Positions 1 through 9,634 of a stretch of DNA of 64,000 bases are shown here, in pieces. Under the pieces are notes generated by a model that made no database searches, was not told the DNA's origin, and saw only the letters and a list, made by a program, of their open reading frames with translations. The position numbers and the translations under genes are program-made. Position 1 is the stretch's first letter. The number at the start of each line of letters is the position of its first letter. The stretch is from the NCBI GenBank assembly GCA_026120185.1, contig JANUWF010002057.1, positions 434,001 through 498,000 of the forward strand, given 5' to 3'. Source of the DNA: Voacanga thouarsii. Taxonomy: Eukaryota > Streptophyta > Magnoliopsida > Gentianales > Apocynaceae.

Positions 1-1
1 A

Positions 2-376
2 CGTGAGAAGAAATTGGTGGAAGAAAGTCGTGATATGCGGTTGAAGGACCAAACACAGAAATTGAGACAAGCATGCTTCAAGGCCAAATATAATAAAAAA
101 CTTAAGGGGATGAGAAAATTCCAAGACTTATTGCGCAGTAACTTCACGGCTAATGCTACTGCTAGTCTAGATGCTGGCCCAAGGGAGAAGGAAGAGAATG
201 AGGATGCCGAAGAAGAGGAATTGAAGTCCATAATTGCTACCTATTTGTCTTCCTCTAATGCAAATATGGAAAAAGAACAACTACAAACATTCATCCTAAA
301 TTTGTCAACTCAATTGAAAAAGAGCAACTACAAACATGCATCCTCAAGTTCATGTGAACACCAGGGAGATGAATAA
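2..376 (+). CDS. RKD-type RWP-RK transcription factor, 3' exon (partial, captured in copia copy A)
   Basis: The open frame from the window edge to the TAA at 374-376 matches the exon after the RWP-RK domain in the copy at 8085-8519. It contains the RKD-family hallmark KLRQACFKAKY (about residues 20-30), which follows the DNA-binding domain in plant RKD proteins. A variable tail follows, with a Glu/Asp-rich stretch (EEENEDAEEEE type) and a Ser-rich end. Unlike copy B, this copy has no stop after the KGMRK motif, so its 3' exon is intact. The RWP-RK domain itself would lie left of the window. Function, if any, would be nuclear DNA binding; whether the full copy is intact cannot be seen. Confidence 0.75.
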   Translation, partial: REKKLVEESRDMRLKDQTQKLRQACFKAKYNKKLKGMRKFQDLLRSNFTANATASLDAGPREKEENEDAEEEELKSIIATYLSSSNANMEKEQLQTFILNLSTQLKKSNYKHASSSSCEHQGDE

Positions 377-568
377 AGGAAATGCAAGTGAACACAAGAC
401 TTATGATCAAGAGGAGATAGATTTTTTTTTTGAACTATTAGCAGTAATATAGTATATATTGACATCCGAATGTAACATCTCAAAGATGTGATGCTTATTA
501 TTATTGAAAATATCATTTTCCATTATTATCTTTTTTATTCCACTTTAGGTGGCCAGTATTGCTTTGTG
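377..568. other. RKD 3' flank and junction with copia gag
   Basis: AT-rich sequence following the RKD stop. It is closely matched by 8520-8716 in copy B, so it belongs to the captured segment up to about 545, where the minus-strand gag coding sequence begins. No gene is seen in it. Confidence 0.5.
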
Positions 569-1121
569 CTAAGGGAAATATCGAGTGTATCTATGACCAT
601 AACCACGACCACTACCACAACTACGACTATAACGATGGCTTCTGCTGGAGCCAACAACATTCACTTCTGGGAGTGCTGTTGAGCCAATTAGTCTGATTTC
701 ATGATTTCTCAATAATAGCTCATTATTTTTCTCTGCAATGATGAGGGCAGTAATTAAATTTGTGTATACCATTTTTTTCTCGAGATAGTTGCTGTAGGAC
801 AATACTCGAGGCATGAAAGATAGAGAATGTCTTCTCCAATATATCTTCATCAGTAATTTTTTCTCCGCATAATTTTAATTGAGATGTAAGTTGATACATC
901 GCGGAGCCATATTCATTCATGATTTTAAAATTTTGCAACTTCAGGTGCAATCATTTATACCGTACAGTTGGTAATACGACCATTTTCAGGTGGTCAAATT
1001 TAAATTGCCCACAGGACATATGGATTTTTTCTTTTTAGCATTTAGATGTATTTCTGTATGACATATAATTTTTTCTAACAATATCAAGGGTTACAATTTC
1101 GAGATTAGTAAGGTTAGCCAT
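569..1121 (-). pseudogene. Copia gag remnant (copy A)
   Basis: Minus-strand gag beginning near the ATG at 1119-1121 (MANLTNLE-like start). Recognisable pieces are LKLQNFKIMNEYGSAMYQLT, then SQLKLCGEKITDEDILEKTF, then AEKNNELLLRNHE and STALPEVN before a Gly/Arg/Tyr-rich tail. This series is typical of plant copia Gag proteins that enter through a TTATCAGC-type primer site. The frame is broken by frameshifts and has lost a block of about 100 codons near the start. It lies directly between the LTR and the RKD exon. Confidence 0.8.
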
Positions 1122-1185
1122 AGAGATTAATAAATGCGTTCCTGTCTTCTGACTTTGATAACGGCAGAGACTCGTACTGATAACG

Positions 1186-1488
1186 TGTTATAAAATTTAG
1201 GTAGTGTTAGAATAAAATTTACACACTACACACTAAGAAAACTCTAACTATTTTTTTGCACAAGAATTTCTTCAAACTTCTCTCTTTCTTTTTTTTTCCA
1301 CAATTTTCTCATAATTCTTTCACAAAATAATGGTATATTATAAGTTTAGAGAATAACTCTATTTATAAAGTTTTTAATTAGTGGAATACATCATCTTCCA
1401 CTAATCTTAATTAGTAGTGTCTCCACTAAATGATTGACATCTATAAAAATCCATAATTAGTGGAGTTTTCACTAATATATTCATAACA
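1186..1488 (-). repeat. LTR of RKD-carrying copia, copy A
   Basis: 303-bp LTR with TGTTAT...ATAACA ends, homologous to 4417-4788 and 9300-9634. It contains short palindromic ATTAGTGGA/TCCACTAAT units. The primer-binding region lies at about 1167-1185. Confidence 0.85.
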
Positions 1489-3040
1489 ATTCTTTAATAT
1501 TTCAATATGATTTCGATTATTTCAATTCGATTTGATTAAAATTTGGTTTGATTTTATTCAATGTTATAAAAATTTCAATTCAATTTAGTTTTATCCAAAT
1601 TTTATCAATTCGAACCAAAAGCCAACATTTAAAACTGAAACCAAATCGAAAAATTAAATGAACACCTCTAATACAAACACCATAATAATACACTTTATTT
1701 GGAATATTAACTCTAACACATCAAACTGAGTGCTAAACTGAATAGCTCATGGACTTGAAAGCTAGGAAGACTTACTGATATAAGTCTTAACTGTTATCCT
1801 ATCAAAAAAGTTCAAATGACACTAGTTTATTCAGTTAAAAAAAGACTCTTATTGATTGAGAAAAATTTCAATATCTCAAAATTTTAGACATTCAAACCAC
1901 CCTACTCTTACACGTATAAACCAAAAATATACTCAAAGTTCACTGTTTAGTATAGAATTCACATACACATACATAGAACTCATTATTCCACATATTCATA
2001 TAATTATATCTATATTCATAGTAAATAATATTTATAATCATTCAAAACTTTATAAAAATTATAAATTTTCAAAAAATTACAATGTTTCTTTAGCAAAATA
2101 GAGGATATTAGAATAATTTATCTCTATCGGATTGAAATCAAACCTCACAATTCAATTTAAATAATTCAAAGAATCATCTTCAGGTATTCAAAATATAAAA
2201 ACCCGTTTGTTATAGATCTTCTCAAAATTAAACCAGTAAAACTTTAGAATAATTGCCTTCCAAGAAATGAATGATTATACCCATAGACGCCTAAATATAC
2301 CGGTTCTAATCGAAATAAAGACAATAGCTTTGCAATACTCCCCTTCAGATGCAGTTGAAATCTTAGGTTCTCGTGCCTCTAGAGGCTCTGGCGTTCTCCT
2401 CACCTTCAATATTGATAAACATAGAAAAGAAGAAACCATTTAAAACGGGGAAAAAAGTAACGAGAATCTGCCAAAAAAGAGAAATCGTTGTAAAGAGAAT
2501 TGTCATTGGTGGTCGTCATCTTAAAAATAATTATCAAAAAGATCCTCTTAACTCTACTAATTCTACCAGGCCCTCAAAACTGATAGGTTATGCTACGGGT
2601 TTCCCAAAAAAGAATTTGATAAATATCTCAATCAAATTAGGTTCCGTGTCTAAGAAGAAGTTTCATTCTGAAAACTTCTGCATACCTACTATGCTGGACC
2701 AATAAGAGTACCACTTATGCACATCTTTGCAGGCTCCGGCTCCTGATGAATCACTACAAAAAGTCTAACATTTGACTTCCTCTGCTTTCCTAGCTTTGCA
2801 ACTAATTAGGCTTTGACATCTCTTGTACTATCAGTGGACACTTCCTAATACAGTACCATATGTTTCCACGTCTAATTTATGCTCCAAACTTCTTTCTATA
2901 TTCTTCAAGATAAACACGTTTACCAATTTCTTAAGCCTTTATCACGTAAGACCTAGCTGTTACAAGAGTGGTTTTGGGTTGCTGGTGTTGGACGTCTCTT
3001 TACTTTTGGTGGTCCTTGTGTAAAGGGTCCTAAACTCATT
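1489..3040. other. Unassigned AT-rich spacer with repeat remnants
   Basis: No convincing gene. At 1500-1665 there is a run of imperfect AATTCGATTTGATT-type motifs ending in ATGAACACCTCTAATA. That resembles the ends of decayed plant hAT-like non-autonomous transposons, but the identification is weak. The open frames at 1856-2101, 2373-2705 and 2823-3023 show no domain I recognise and have low-complexity composition. Confidence 0.3.
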
Positions 3041-3049
3041 CCTTGGTTG

Positions 3050-3420
3050 AATCTCTCCTTTTCTCTCTCTGTATTCCCTTCCTTGATTTAGATCTTAATG
3101 GGTAAGCACCTCGCGTAGGAGTCCTCGTAGTTTTTCAAGGGCATTGATGATGGTCGATTCTTGATCTATCTCTGAAGCCCACTTTTAAATTGTTATAGAT
3201 TCAAAATCTCACTAGCCATGATCTGTTGCACAAATTGCCCCAAAGCATTTATTGACACATAACTTACGACACGCATCCCTTCTATCTAAACTAGGCCGAA
3301 GAACTTATTCCGTTTTTACAGTCTAGTGGCCATAAGAAAGTAGTTATCAAGATATGTCTTGCTAAAACCTTCAAGAAAATAATTCTGTCGCTTTGCCCAT
3401 CGCCATCATCTATTCGCATT
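3050..3420 (-). pseudogene. Possible Ty3/gypsy gag remnant, heavily decayed
   Basis: On the minus strand, with several stops, pieces read FLEGFSKTYL, then EGMRVVSYVS and LGQFVQQIMASE, then LKNYEDSYAR. The order resembles the gag core of plant Ty3/gypsy elements (FF..Y.P, then QG.MTV..Y...F..L..F.P). Both the match and the frame are poor, so this is tentative. If correct, the left spacer is an old gypsy element into which the RKD-copia elements later inserted. Confidence 0.3.
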
Positions 3421-3544
3421 CCCAACTAAGAATTGAGACATTATCTTTGACACAACATCTTCGGGTATCTTTGAAGTTTCAAAATTTTCTTTCGGCTTTT
3501 TTAACCATTTGCATTTTTTTTGGATTTGCAGTTTAGGGTAAAAA

Positions 3545-3995
3545 CTAAACGAGTTTTTTTTTAATATATTTAAGTTCGACTCGATAAAGGTTCGATTCGA
3601 ATTCAAAATATCTAATTTAAGTTCGAATATAAATTTTATATTTAGATTTAAGTTTTAAACGAGTCGAATTCAAATATGAAAATATTTGATTAGAAGGTTC
3701 GCGAATATATTTGATTAATTAATTAATTAAGTTATTATTTATAATATATTATATTATAAATTATTTATTTAAATTCGAATTTAAGCTTGAACTCGTAAGA
3801 GCTTTTAACCTTAGTATAATCAAATTTCGAATCGAGTTCGAGTTTTAAATAATTTTAGATGAATCGAACTCGCACCAAAATATAATATTCGAATGCAACT
3901 CGAGTTCGAATTTGAGCCTTATGTAAAAATAATAAAGCACGACTCGATTATCTTTGGATTTAACTTCATTCAATTCAAATACGCGCCTATTTGCA
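3545..3995. repeat. TTCGAA/CTCGA-rich imperfect palindromic AT-rich element
   Basis: Many copies of TTCGAAT, GACTCGA, GAGTTCGA and their reverse complements flank a central AT block with ATTAATTAATTAA. This composition is common in decayed non-autonomous DNA transposons of plants. Ends and target duplication are not clear. Confidence 0.35.
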
Positions 3996-4411
3996 GCTCT
4001 ATCAAACATGAACATTCCTATTTTCTTGAGTCTCTCATAGTGAGATCTAGATCTAAGGTCTATCTTTGTTGTCTCTGTTCTTGCACCCACCATGACCTTT
4101 GCTGTTCTTGTTGCACAAGCTATTTATTCTGCATAACTTGAGTTATTATGTTGAGGGTAACCATTAATTTTGGTTCCGTTGATAAGGTCAGTGCAAGCGT
4201 TGGCATGACTTAGGGGCATCATGGATGGTGGTATCATGTTGTTTGGTCTTCTCATTAGCTTGACACGATACTTTTCATTCCCATTTAACGTGTGGCACAT
4301 TCATATCGTCCAACTTAATATAGTAGGTCTTATCAACTCTTAGAAACATGTCTGTGTCTTTCTTCACACATTATCTATTCTAACTCCATAGTAAATAATA
4401 ATAAATAATAA

Positions 4412-4416
4412 TTTTA
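4412..4416. repeat. Target-site duplication, left copy (TTTTA)
   Basis: The five bases TTTTA directly precede the LTR at 4417 and recur directly after the other LTR at 9635-9639. This marks both LTRs and everything between them as one insertion. Confidence 0.75.
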
Positions 4417-4788
4417 TGTTATAAAATTTGAGTAATGTTAAAAAAAATCTACACTCTACATACTAAAAAAATTCTAATTATTTTTTACACAAGAATTTTT
4501 TCAAATTTCTCTCTTTCTTTTTCTCACAATTCTTTCAGAAAATGATGGTGTATTTCAAACTTAAAGAATAGCTCTATTTGTAGAGCTCTTAATTAGTGGA
4601 ATACATCATCTTCCACTACTCTTAATTAGTGGTGCCTCCACTAAATGGTGGACATCCATAAAAATCCATAATTAGTGAAACTTCCACTAATTGGTGGAGT
4701 TTTCACTAATTCCCTAATAGTTCACATAAATTCATAATTAGTGAAGCTTCTACTAATTAGTGGAATTTTCACTAATATATTCATAACA
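4417..4788 (-). repeat. 3' LTR of RKD-carrying copia, copy B
   Basis: 372-bp LTR with TGTTAT...ATAACA termini. It is longer than its partner because it carries extra palindromic ACTAATTAGTGGA units between about 4660 and 4770. Confidence 0.9.
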
Positions 4789-4800
4789 CTCTCCTTTGGA
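4789..4800 (-). other. Polypurine tract of RKD-carrying copia, copy B
   Basis: The minus strand reads TCCAAAGGAGAG immediately before the 3' LTR start TGTTATGAATAT. This is the standard primer site for plus-strand synthesis. Confidence 0.8.
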
Positions 4801-4849
4801 TGTCCATCCATTACATAAAGAGCATGTCTTGTTAAAACCTTACTAGATA

Positions 4850-6890
4850 AAAATCTAGTGGGAAAAAAAATTTAGTAAAGGAAAAAGAGTACACTATTCT
4901 ATATGTCTGTTTATTACTTCCCTTGATGAGATGATTCCTTTAAATATTTGAACCGACGCATACCAATTTTATATCTCAACTTCTCAAATGTTGCAGTCGG
5001 TAAAGTTTTCGTGAAAATATCTGCGAGGTTGTCACATGGCCGAATTTGTAGCAAATCAATTTCACCTTTCTTCTAGAGTTCATGAGTAAAGAAGAATTTT
5101 GGTGAAATATATTTTGTCCGATTTTCTTTAATATATCTTCCTTATATTCGAGCTATGCAAGCTGCATTGTCTTCATAAAGAGGAGTTGGAATATCTCTGA
5201 TAGATGATAATCTACAACTTTCTCGAATATCATGAATCATTAATCGTAACCATACACATTCTCTACTTGCTTCATGAATGGCTATACTTTCAGTATGATT
5301 TGAAGAAGTAGCTGCTTGGAGATATCGAAGGACTTGTTTAATTCCATTCCAATGTCGTCGTGTTGGTGAAGAACTAAATTTTGCTAATACATTGACAGCA
5401 AATGCAATATCAGGTCGTGTATTGTTAACAAGATGCATCAATGCATCAATTATACTGAGACATGGTACTTCAAGACCAAGAAGTTCTTCATCCTCTTCTT
5501 GAGGTTGAAAAAGATCTTTATTCACATCTAATGACCGGTCGATCATTAGAATACTCAATGGATGTGCTTTGTCCATGAAAATCCTTTTTAAAACTTTTGT
5601 TGTATATGTTGATTGATGAAACTTGCCAAATGTTCAATTTGTAAACTAAGGCAAAATATAATTTTACCAACATCCTTGATGTCGACTAATCAATTGTTTC
5701 TTGAAGCTCTTCAGAAGTTCCAATAAGATTAATATCATCAATATATATCACAAATTTAGAACCAGATTTCTTAATAAAAACACATGGACATACCTTCTAA
5801 TTTTTAAATCCCGCTTTCAATAAATACTCACTAAGACGATTGAACCACATGCGCCCAGATTGCTTCAGGCTATATAATGATTTTTGCAACTTGATGGAGT
5901 AATTTTCACGAGGATAATGTTTATATGCTTCGGGCATACGAAATCCTTTAGGGATTTTCATGTAAACATCATTTTCTAAATTTCCATACAAGTAAGCAAT
6001 AACAATATCTAATAGACGCATATCTATCTTTTCATTTACTGCCAAACTGATAAGATATCGGAGTGTAATAGCATCAACAATAGGAGAATAAGTTTCATCA
6101 TAATCCATACCTGGTCTTTGTGAAAAATTTTGGGTTATTAACCGTGCTTTATATCATACGATTTCATTATTTTTATTGCACTTTCGCACAAATATCCATT
6201 TGTAGCCAACAAATTTTACACCTTTCGGTGTTCGGACTACAGGTCCGAAGACTTCACGTTGTGTCAGGGCATTTAACTCCGATTGAATCGTATCTTTTCA
6301 TTGTAGCCAATCTTTTCTATGCCGACATTCATCAACTGATATTGGTTTAGGATCATCATTATCCTGTTTAACATCAACAGATATATTATATGCAAACATA
6401 TTATCAATAATTGTTTTTATCTGATTCCAACTTCTACCAGAAGTGGTATAATTGATAGAAATTTCAGTGTTACTTTCATCAACTTCTAGTTCTTTTTCAT
6501 CAGTTCTCTCTTAGTCTTTATCATTCTTTTCTAATATGATCATCTGGATCCTTTCATCCTCTCTTCTTTCGAGGATTTTTATCTTCAGAACCAAGAGGTC
6601 GGCCATGCTTCTGGCATGCTTTTGGCTCAGTATTTATAGGTATAATCTTTTGTTCTGTTGGAACTTCAATTCGAATAGGAGCATTTATAACTTGAATATG
6701 AGATTTTGTTACTCTTTTGGAGTCAACAAAAGCGTCTAGCATTTGATTTGCAATGCTTTACAAATGAATTATCTTTTGAACTTCAAGTTCACACGCGCTT
6801 GTACGTAGATCAAGATAATTTAATGATGTTGTCAAATCAAGATCTTTCTTATACTATTTCTGTTCTCCCTCTAATTTAGAAAATAATGAT
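4850..6890 (-). pseudogene. Copia pol remnant: integrase end, reverse transcriptase, RNase H (copy B)
   Basis: Minus-strand pol with several stops and frameshifts. In reading order it has the integrase C-terminal motif CELEVQKIIHL (about 6770-6810), the linker with RPLGSEDKNPRK (about 6560-6600), reverse transcriptase pieces FVGYKWIFVRK, YDETYSPI (6108 region) and SLYSLKQSGRMW (about 5850), the intact catalytic YIDD (about 5735), and an RNase H end with NNTRPDIAFAVN, RHWNGIKQVLRYLQ and EDNAACI (5142-5576). Family order is normal, but everything upstream of the integrase tail is replaced by the RKD segment. It would normally make cDNA from the element's RNA; it is inactive here. Confidence 0.88.
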
Positions 6891-7083
6891 TTCACAAGAG
6901 AATAATGGAAATGTAAGAACATTATGAGGAATACTATATACATAACAAGTAGAAAATGCCAAAAAATATATTAAAAAAAACTCTATATATATCTCACTCT
7001 TCCTGATACCATCTTTTCCCCTTCCTCCTTGTCTTTTCTTCTTCTCCGTCTCTCCACCTATCATCTACCTCTTCTTCTTCTTC

Positions 7084-7086
<3 letters not shown>

Positions 7087-7116
<30 letters not shown>
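7087..7116 (+). promoter_or_regulatory. (AT)n microsatellite and possible TATA region upstream of RKD
   Basis: An uninterrupted AT dinucleotide run of about 30 bases ends roughly 45 bases before the RKD ATG at 7163. Position and composition fit a TATA region carried along with the captured gene, but no transcription start can be seen. A pyrimidine-rich CTTCTTCTTC tract lies just upstream (about 7035-7085). Confidence 0.4.
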
Positions 7117-7118
<2 letters not shown>

Positions 7119-7162
7119 AGTCATCAGTCACAAAAAAAAAAAACAAAAATCACAAAGCAGAT

Positions 7163-8519
7163 ATGGAGACTCGTAATTCATTTGAGACATGGTCAAATTT
7201 TGATTTGGTTTCTAACGCAGAAGATTTTGATGTGTTTTCTTTTCCAAACCAACCACTGCCGCCTAATTTCAGGTCTAACGCAGAAGATTTTGATGTATTT
7301 TCCTTTCCAAGCCAATCGCTTCCGCCTAATTTCAGGTGAGATACCTTTGAGGTCTTCCTTTTTTTTTTTAGTGTGCTTAATAATGAAATAATGAAATTAA
7401 ACTCTCTTTTGGTTTGTTGTGATGTAAATCAGTGGTAGTTCTGGATATGTTGCTTTGGATTTTCAATTTGATCTACCTATTTAAGAGGCTGCTTTTGATG
7501 CTGTTCCTCTGAATGAGGATATACTTGTGCATTATCCTTTTTACTCCCTAATGGATTTTGAACAAAGCCAGAATATGGTTCCAGGTTATCATACATTTAA
7601 ACATGGATTTTGCATGGTATTACCTTTACTGATATTGTTTTTCCTTTTCTAGAAGAAATAATAAGTGGTCTTGGCAACGAATTCGGAGTGAGGACCCATG
7701 AAATGCATAATATCGAAGTTCAAGATATTATTGCAGACGAAATTCCTATGGAGAAGAAGAGGATTAGGAGGCAGAGAGAGGATAAGGGCAATAGCTCCAA
7801 GACATTATCAAAAGAAACCATTTCGCAATACTTTTACTTGTCAATCAAGAGCGCGGCTAAAGAACTGAATATTGGCTTAACCCCTCTCAAGAATAGATGT
7901 AGGGAGTTGAGAATTCGTCAATGGCCTCACAGGAAGTTGATGAGCTTGGAGACCCCAATCAAGAATATTCAAGTTCTCTCACACACACCCTTGTAATTTG
8001 CAAGTACGAAATTATGAAAGATTTATAAGTATATAATGATTGGAATGAATGTATCTCCACCGATGATATCACTTCGATTTACAGGAGCGAGATAAAGACG
8101 AAGGAGGACATATAGCTGTGAAGAAGTTAAGAGAAACCATTGAGATATTAGAACGTGAGAAGAAGTTGGTGGAAGAAAGTCCTGATACGTGGATGAAGGA
8201 CCAAATACAGAAATTGAGACAAGCATGCTTCAAGGACAAATATAATAAGAAACTTAAGGGGATGAGAAAATCCTAAAACTCATTGCGCAGTAATTTCACA
8301 GCTAATTTTGTTGCTAGTCTAGATACTGGCTCAAGAGAGAAGGAAGAGGGGGAGGATACCGAAGAAGAAGAACTAAAATCCATAATTGTTATCTGTTTGT
8401 CTTCCTCTAATGCAAACATGGAAAAAGAACAATTACAAACATTCATCCTAAATTTGTCAGCTCTATTGAAAAAGAACAACTACAAACATGCATCCTCAAG
8501 TTCATGTAAATACCAGTGA
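7163..8519 (+). pseudogene. RKD-type RWP-RK transcription factor gene captured inside a copia element (one premature stop)
   Basis: Four exons with GT-AG borders: 7163-7335, 7433-7584, 7653-7972 and 8085-8276 (or to 8519 in the longer form). Phases join without frameshift. Exon 3 encodes the RWP-RK domain: TISQYFYL, AAKELNIGLTPLKNRCRELR, then the signature as QWPHRKL and SLETPIKNIQ. The usual first Arg of RWPxRK is Gln. Exon 4 has ILEREKKLVEE and KLRQACFKDKY, typical of plant RKD proteins. Breaks: TAA at 7482-7484 in exon 2 (after FDLPI) and TAA at 8274-8276, where copy A reads through with Phe-Gln; the frame then stays open to 8519. RKD factors act in the nucleus to set egg-cell and embryonic identity. 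The gene lies antisense to its host element. Restart from a downstream ATG in exon 2 would keep the domain, so residual function cannot be excluded. Confidence 0.85.
7211..7336 (+). repeat. 63-bp tandem duplication in RKD exon 1
   Basis: Units 7211-7273 and 7274-7336 differ at only a few bases. Each encodes SNAEDFDVFSFP followed by LPPNFR, so the protein starts with two 21-residue repeats. The second unit ends across the splice donor. Confidence 0.85.
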
Positions 8520-8699
8520 GATGAATGAAAAAAATGCAAGTGAACACCAAACTTATGATCAAGACGAGATATATATTTTTTTCTGAACTGTTAATAGGAA
8601 TATATATTGACATCCGAATGTAACATCTAAAAAATGTGATACTTATTATTAATGGAAATATCCTTTTCCCTTATTATCTTTTTTGTTCCACTTCAGGTG

Positions 8700-9235
8700 G
8701 CTAATATTTCTCTTTGCTAAAGAAAATATCGAGTGTGTCCATGACCATAACCACGGTCACTGCCACAACTACGACTATAACGATGGCTTCTGTTAGAGCC
8801 AACAGCATTCACTTCTGGGAGTGCTGTTGAGCCAGTTCGTCTGGCTTCATAATTTCTCAATAATAACTCATTATTTTTCTTTGCAATGAAGATGGCAGTA
8901 ATTAAATTTGTGTATACCATTTTTCTCGATATTGTTACTGCAGGACAATATTCGAGGTATGAAAGGTGGAAAATGTTTTCTCCAATATATTTTTCTCTGC
9001 ATAATTTTAATTGAGATATAATTTTATACATCGTGGAGCTATATTCATTCACGATTTTCAAATCTTGCAACTTTAGGTGCAGTCATTCATACCGTGCAAT
9101 TGATAGTATGACCATCTTCAGGTAGTCAAATCTTTTTTTTCAGCATTTAAATGCATTTCTATATTGAGAACCCATGATATATAATTTTTTAGAAATATCA
9201 AGGGCTACTAATTCAAGTTTAGCAAGGTTAGCCAT
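8700..9235 (-). pseudogene. Copia gag remnant (copy B)
   Basis: Minus-strand gag from the ATG at 9233-9235 (MANLAKLELVALDISKK). It continues with RFDYLKMVIL, LKLQDLKIVNEY, SQLKLCRE and AKKNNELLLRNYE, ending in the Gly/Arg-rich YGHGHTRYF tail at about 8717. A block of about 100 codons after the first 30 residues is missing, and stops occur. Past the tail, about 8655-8700, another frame reads KWNKKDNKGKG, resembling the next part of Gag. The RKD segment begins just beyond, before the zinc knuckle. Gag would form the virus-like particle; this copy is dead. Confidence 0.82.
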
Positions 9236-9281
9236 AAGGATCAATAAATGTGTATCTGTCTTCTGGCTTATGTAACGGCAG

Positions 9282-9299
9282 AGACTCATGCTGATAACG
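9282..9299 (-). other. Primer-binding region of RKD-carrying copia, copy B
   Basis: The minus strand reads CGTTATCAGCATGAGTC directly after the LTR end. This TTATCAGC type is found in one group of plant copia elements and differs from the usual TGGTATCAGAGC. The matching tRNA is not identified here. Confidence 0.6.
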
Positions 9300-9634
9300 T
9301 GTTATAAAATTTGAGTAGTGTTAGAATAAAATCTACACATTACACACTAAGAAAACTCTAACTATTTTTTTGCACAAGAATTTCTTCAAACTTATCTCTT
9401 TCTTTTTCTTACAATTCTTTCACAAAATGATGGTGTATTTCCAGCTTAGAGAATAACTCTATTTATAGAGCTCTTAATTAGTGGAATACATCATTTTTCA
9501 CTAATCTTAATTAGTGGTGTCTCCACTAATTGGTGGACATCCATAAAAATCATAATTAGTGGAGCTTCCACTAATTCCCTAATAGTTCACATAAATATAT
9601 AATTAATGAAGCTTCTACTAATATATTCATAACA
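9300..9634 (-). repeat. 5' LTR of RKD-carrying copia, copy B
   Basis: 335-bp LTR with TGTTAT...ATAACA ends, partner of 4417-4788. The promoter of the element should lie here. It is followed at 9635-9639 by the right copy of the TTTTA target duplication. Confidence 0.9.

Larger units (their letters stand above)
1..1488 (-). mobile_element. RKD-carrying Ty1/copia element, copy A (partial, cut by window edge)
   Basis: This is the 5' end of a minus-strand copia element. From right to left it holds an LTR (1186-1488), a primer-binding region, a decayed gag, and then the last exon of an RKD gene running on the plus strand to the window edge. The same order, spacing and sequence recur at 8085-9634 in the complete copy B, with roughly one difference per ten bases by eye. 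DNA beyond the LTR (1489 onward) does not match DNA beyond copy B (9635 onward), so this is a separate insertion rather than a tandem duplication of the locus. The other LTR and target duplication lie outside the window. Confidence 0.85.
4417..9634 (-). mobile_element. RKD-carrying Ty1/copia element, copy B (complete, 5.2 kb, non-autonomous)
   Basis: The complete element on the minus strand reads 5' LTR (9300-9634), primer site (9282-9299), gag (8700-9235), an inserted RKD gene segment (about 6890-8690, opposite strand), the end of integrase, reverse transcriptase and RNase H (4850-6890), polypurine tract (4789-4800) and 3' LTR (4417-4788). Perfect TTTTA duplications flank it. The gag zinc knuckle, protease and catalytic integrase core are missing where the RKD segment sits, so it cannot move without enzymes from another element. 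LTR lengths differ (372 and 335 bp) and differ at about one base in ten, so the insertion is old. Confidence 0.9.

Noticed and set aside
3845..4141. Paired open frames on both strands
   Set aside because: They mirror each other through the TTCGAA/CTCGA palindromic repeats, and no protein domain is present.
7029..7391. 120-residue open frame overlapping the start of RKD
   Set aside because: It reads through the (AT)n repeat and RKD exon 1 in another frame and has no domain. The RKD frame has the repeat units and correct splicing.
4417..9634. An ordinary host RKD gene that happened to be hit on both sides by separate copia fragments
   Set aside because: The two LTRs share a perfect TTTTA duplication, gag and pol on either side are complementary parts of one element in the right order, and the same arrangement recurs in copy A at a site with different flanks.
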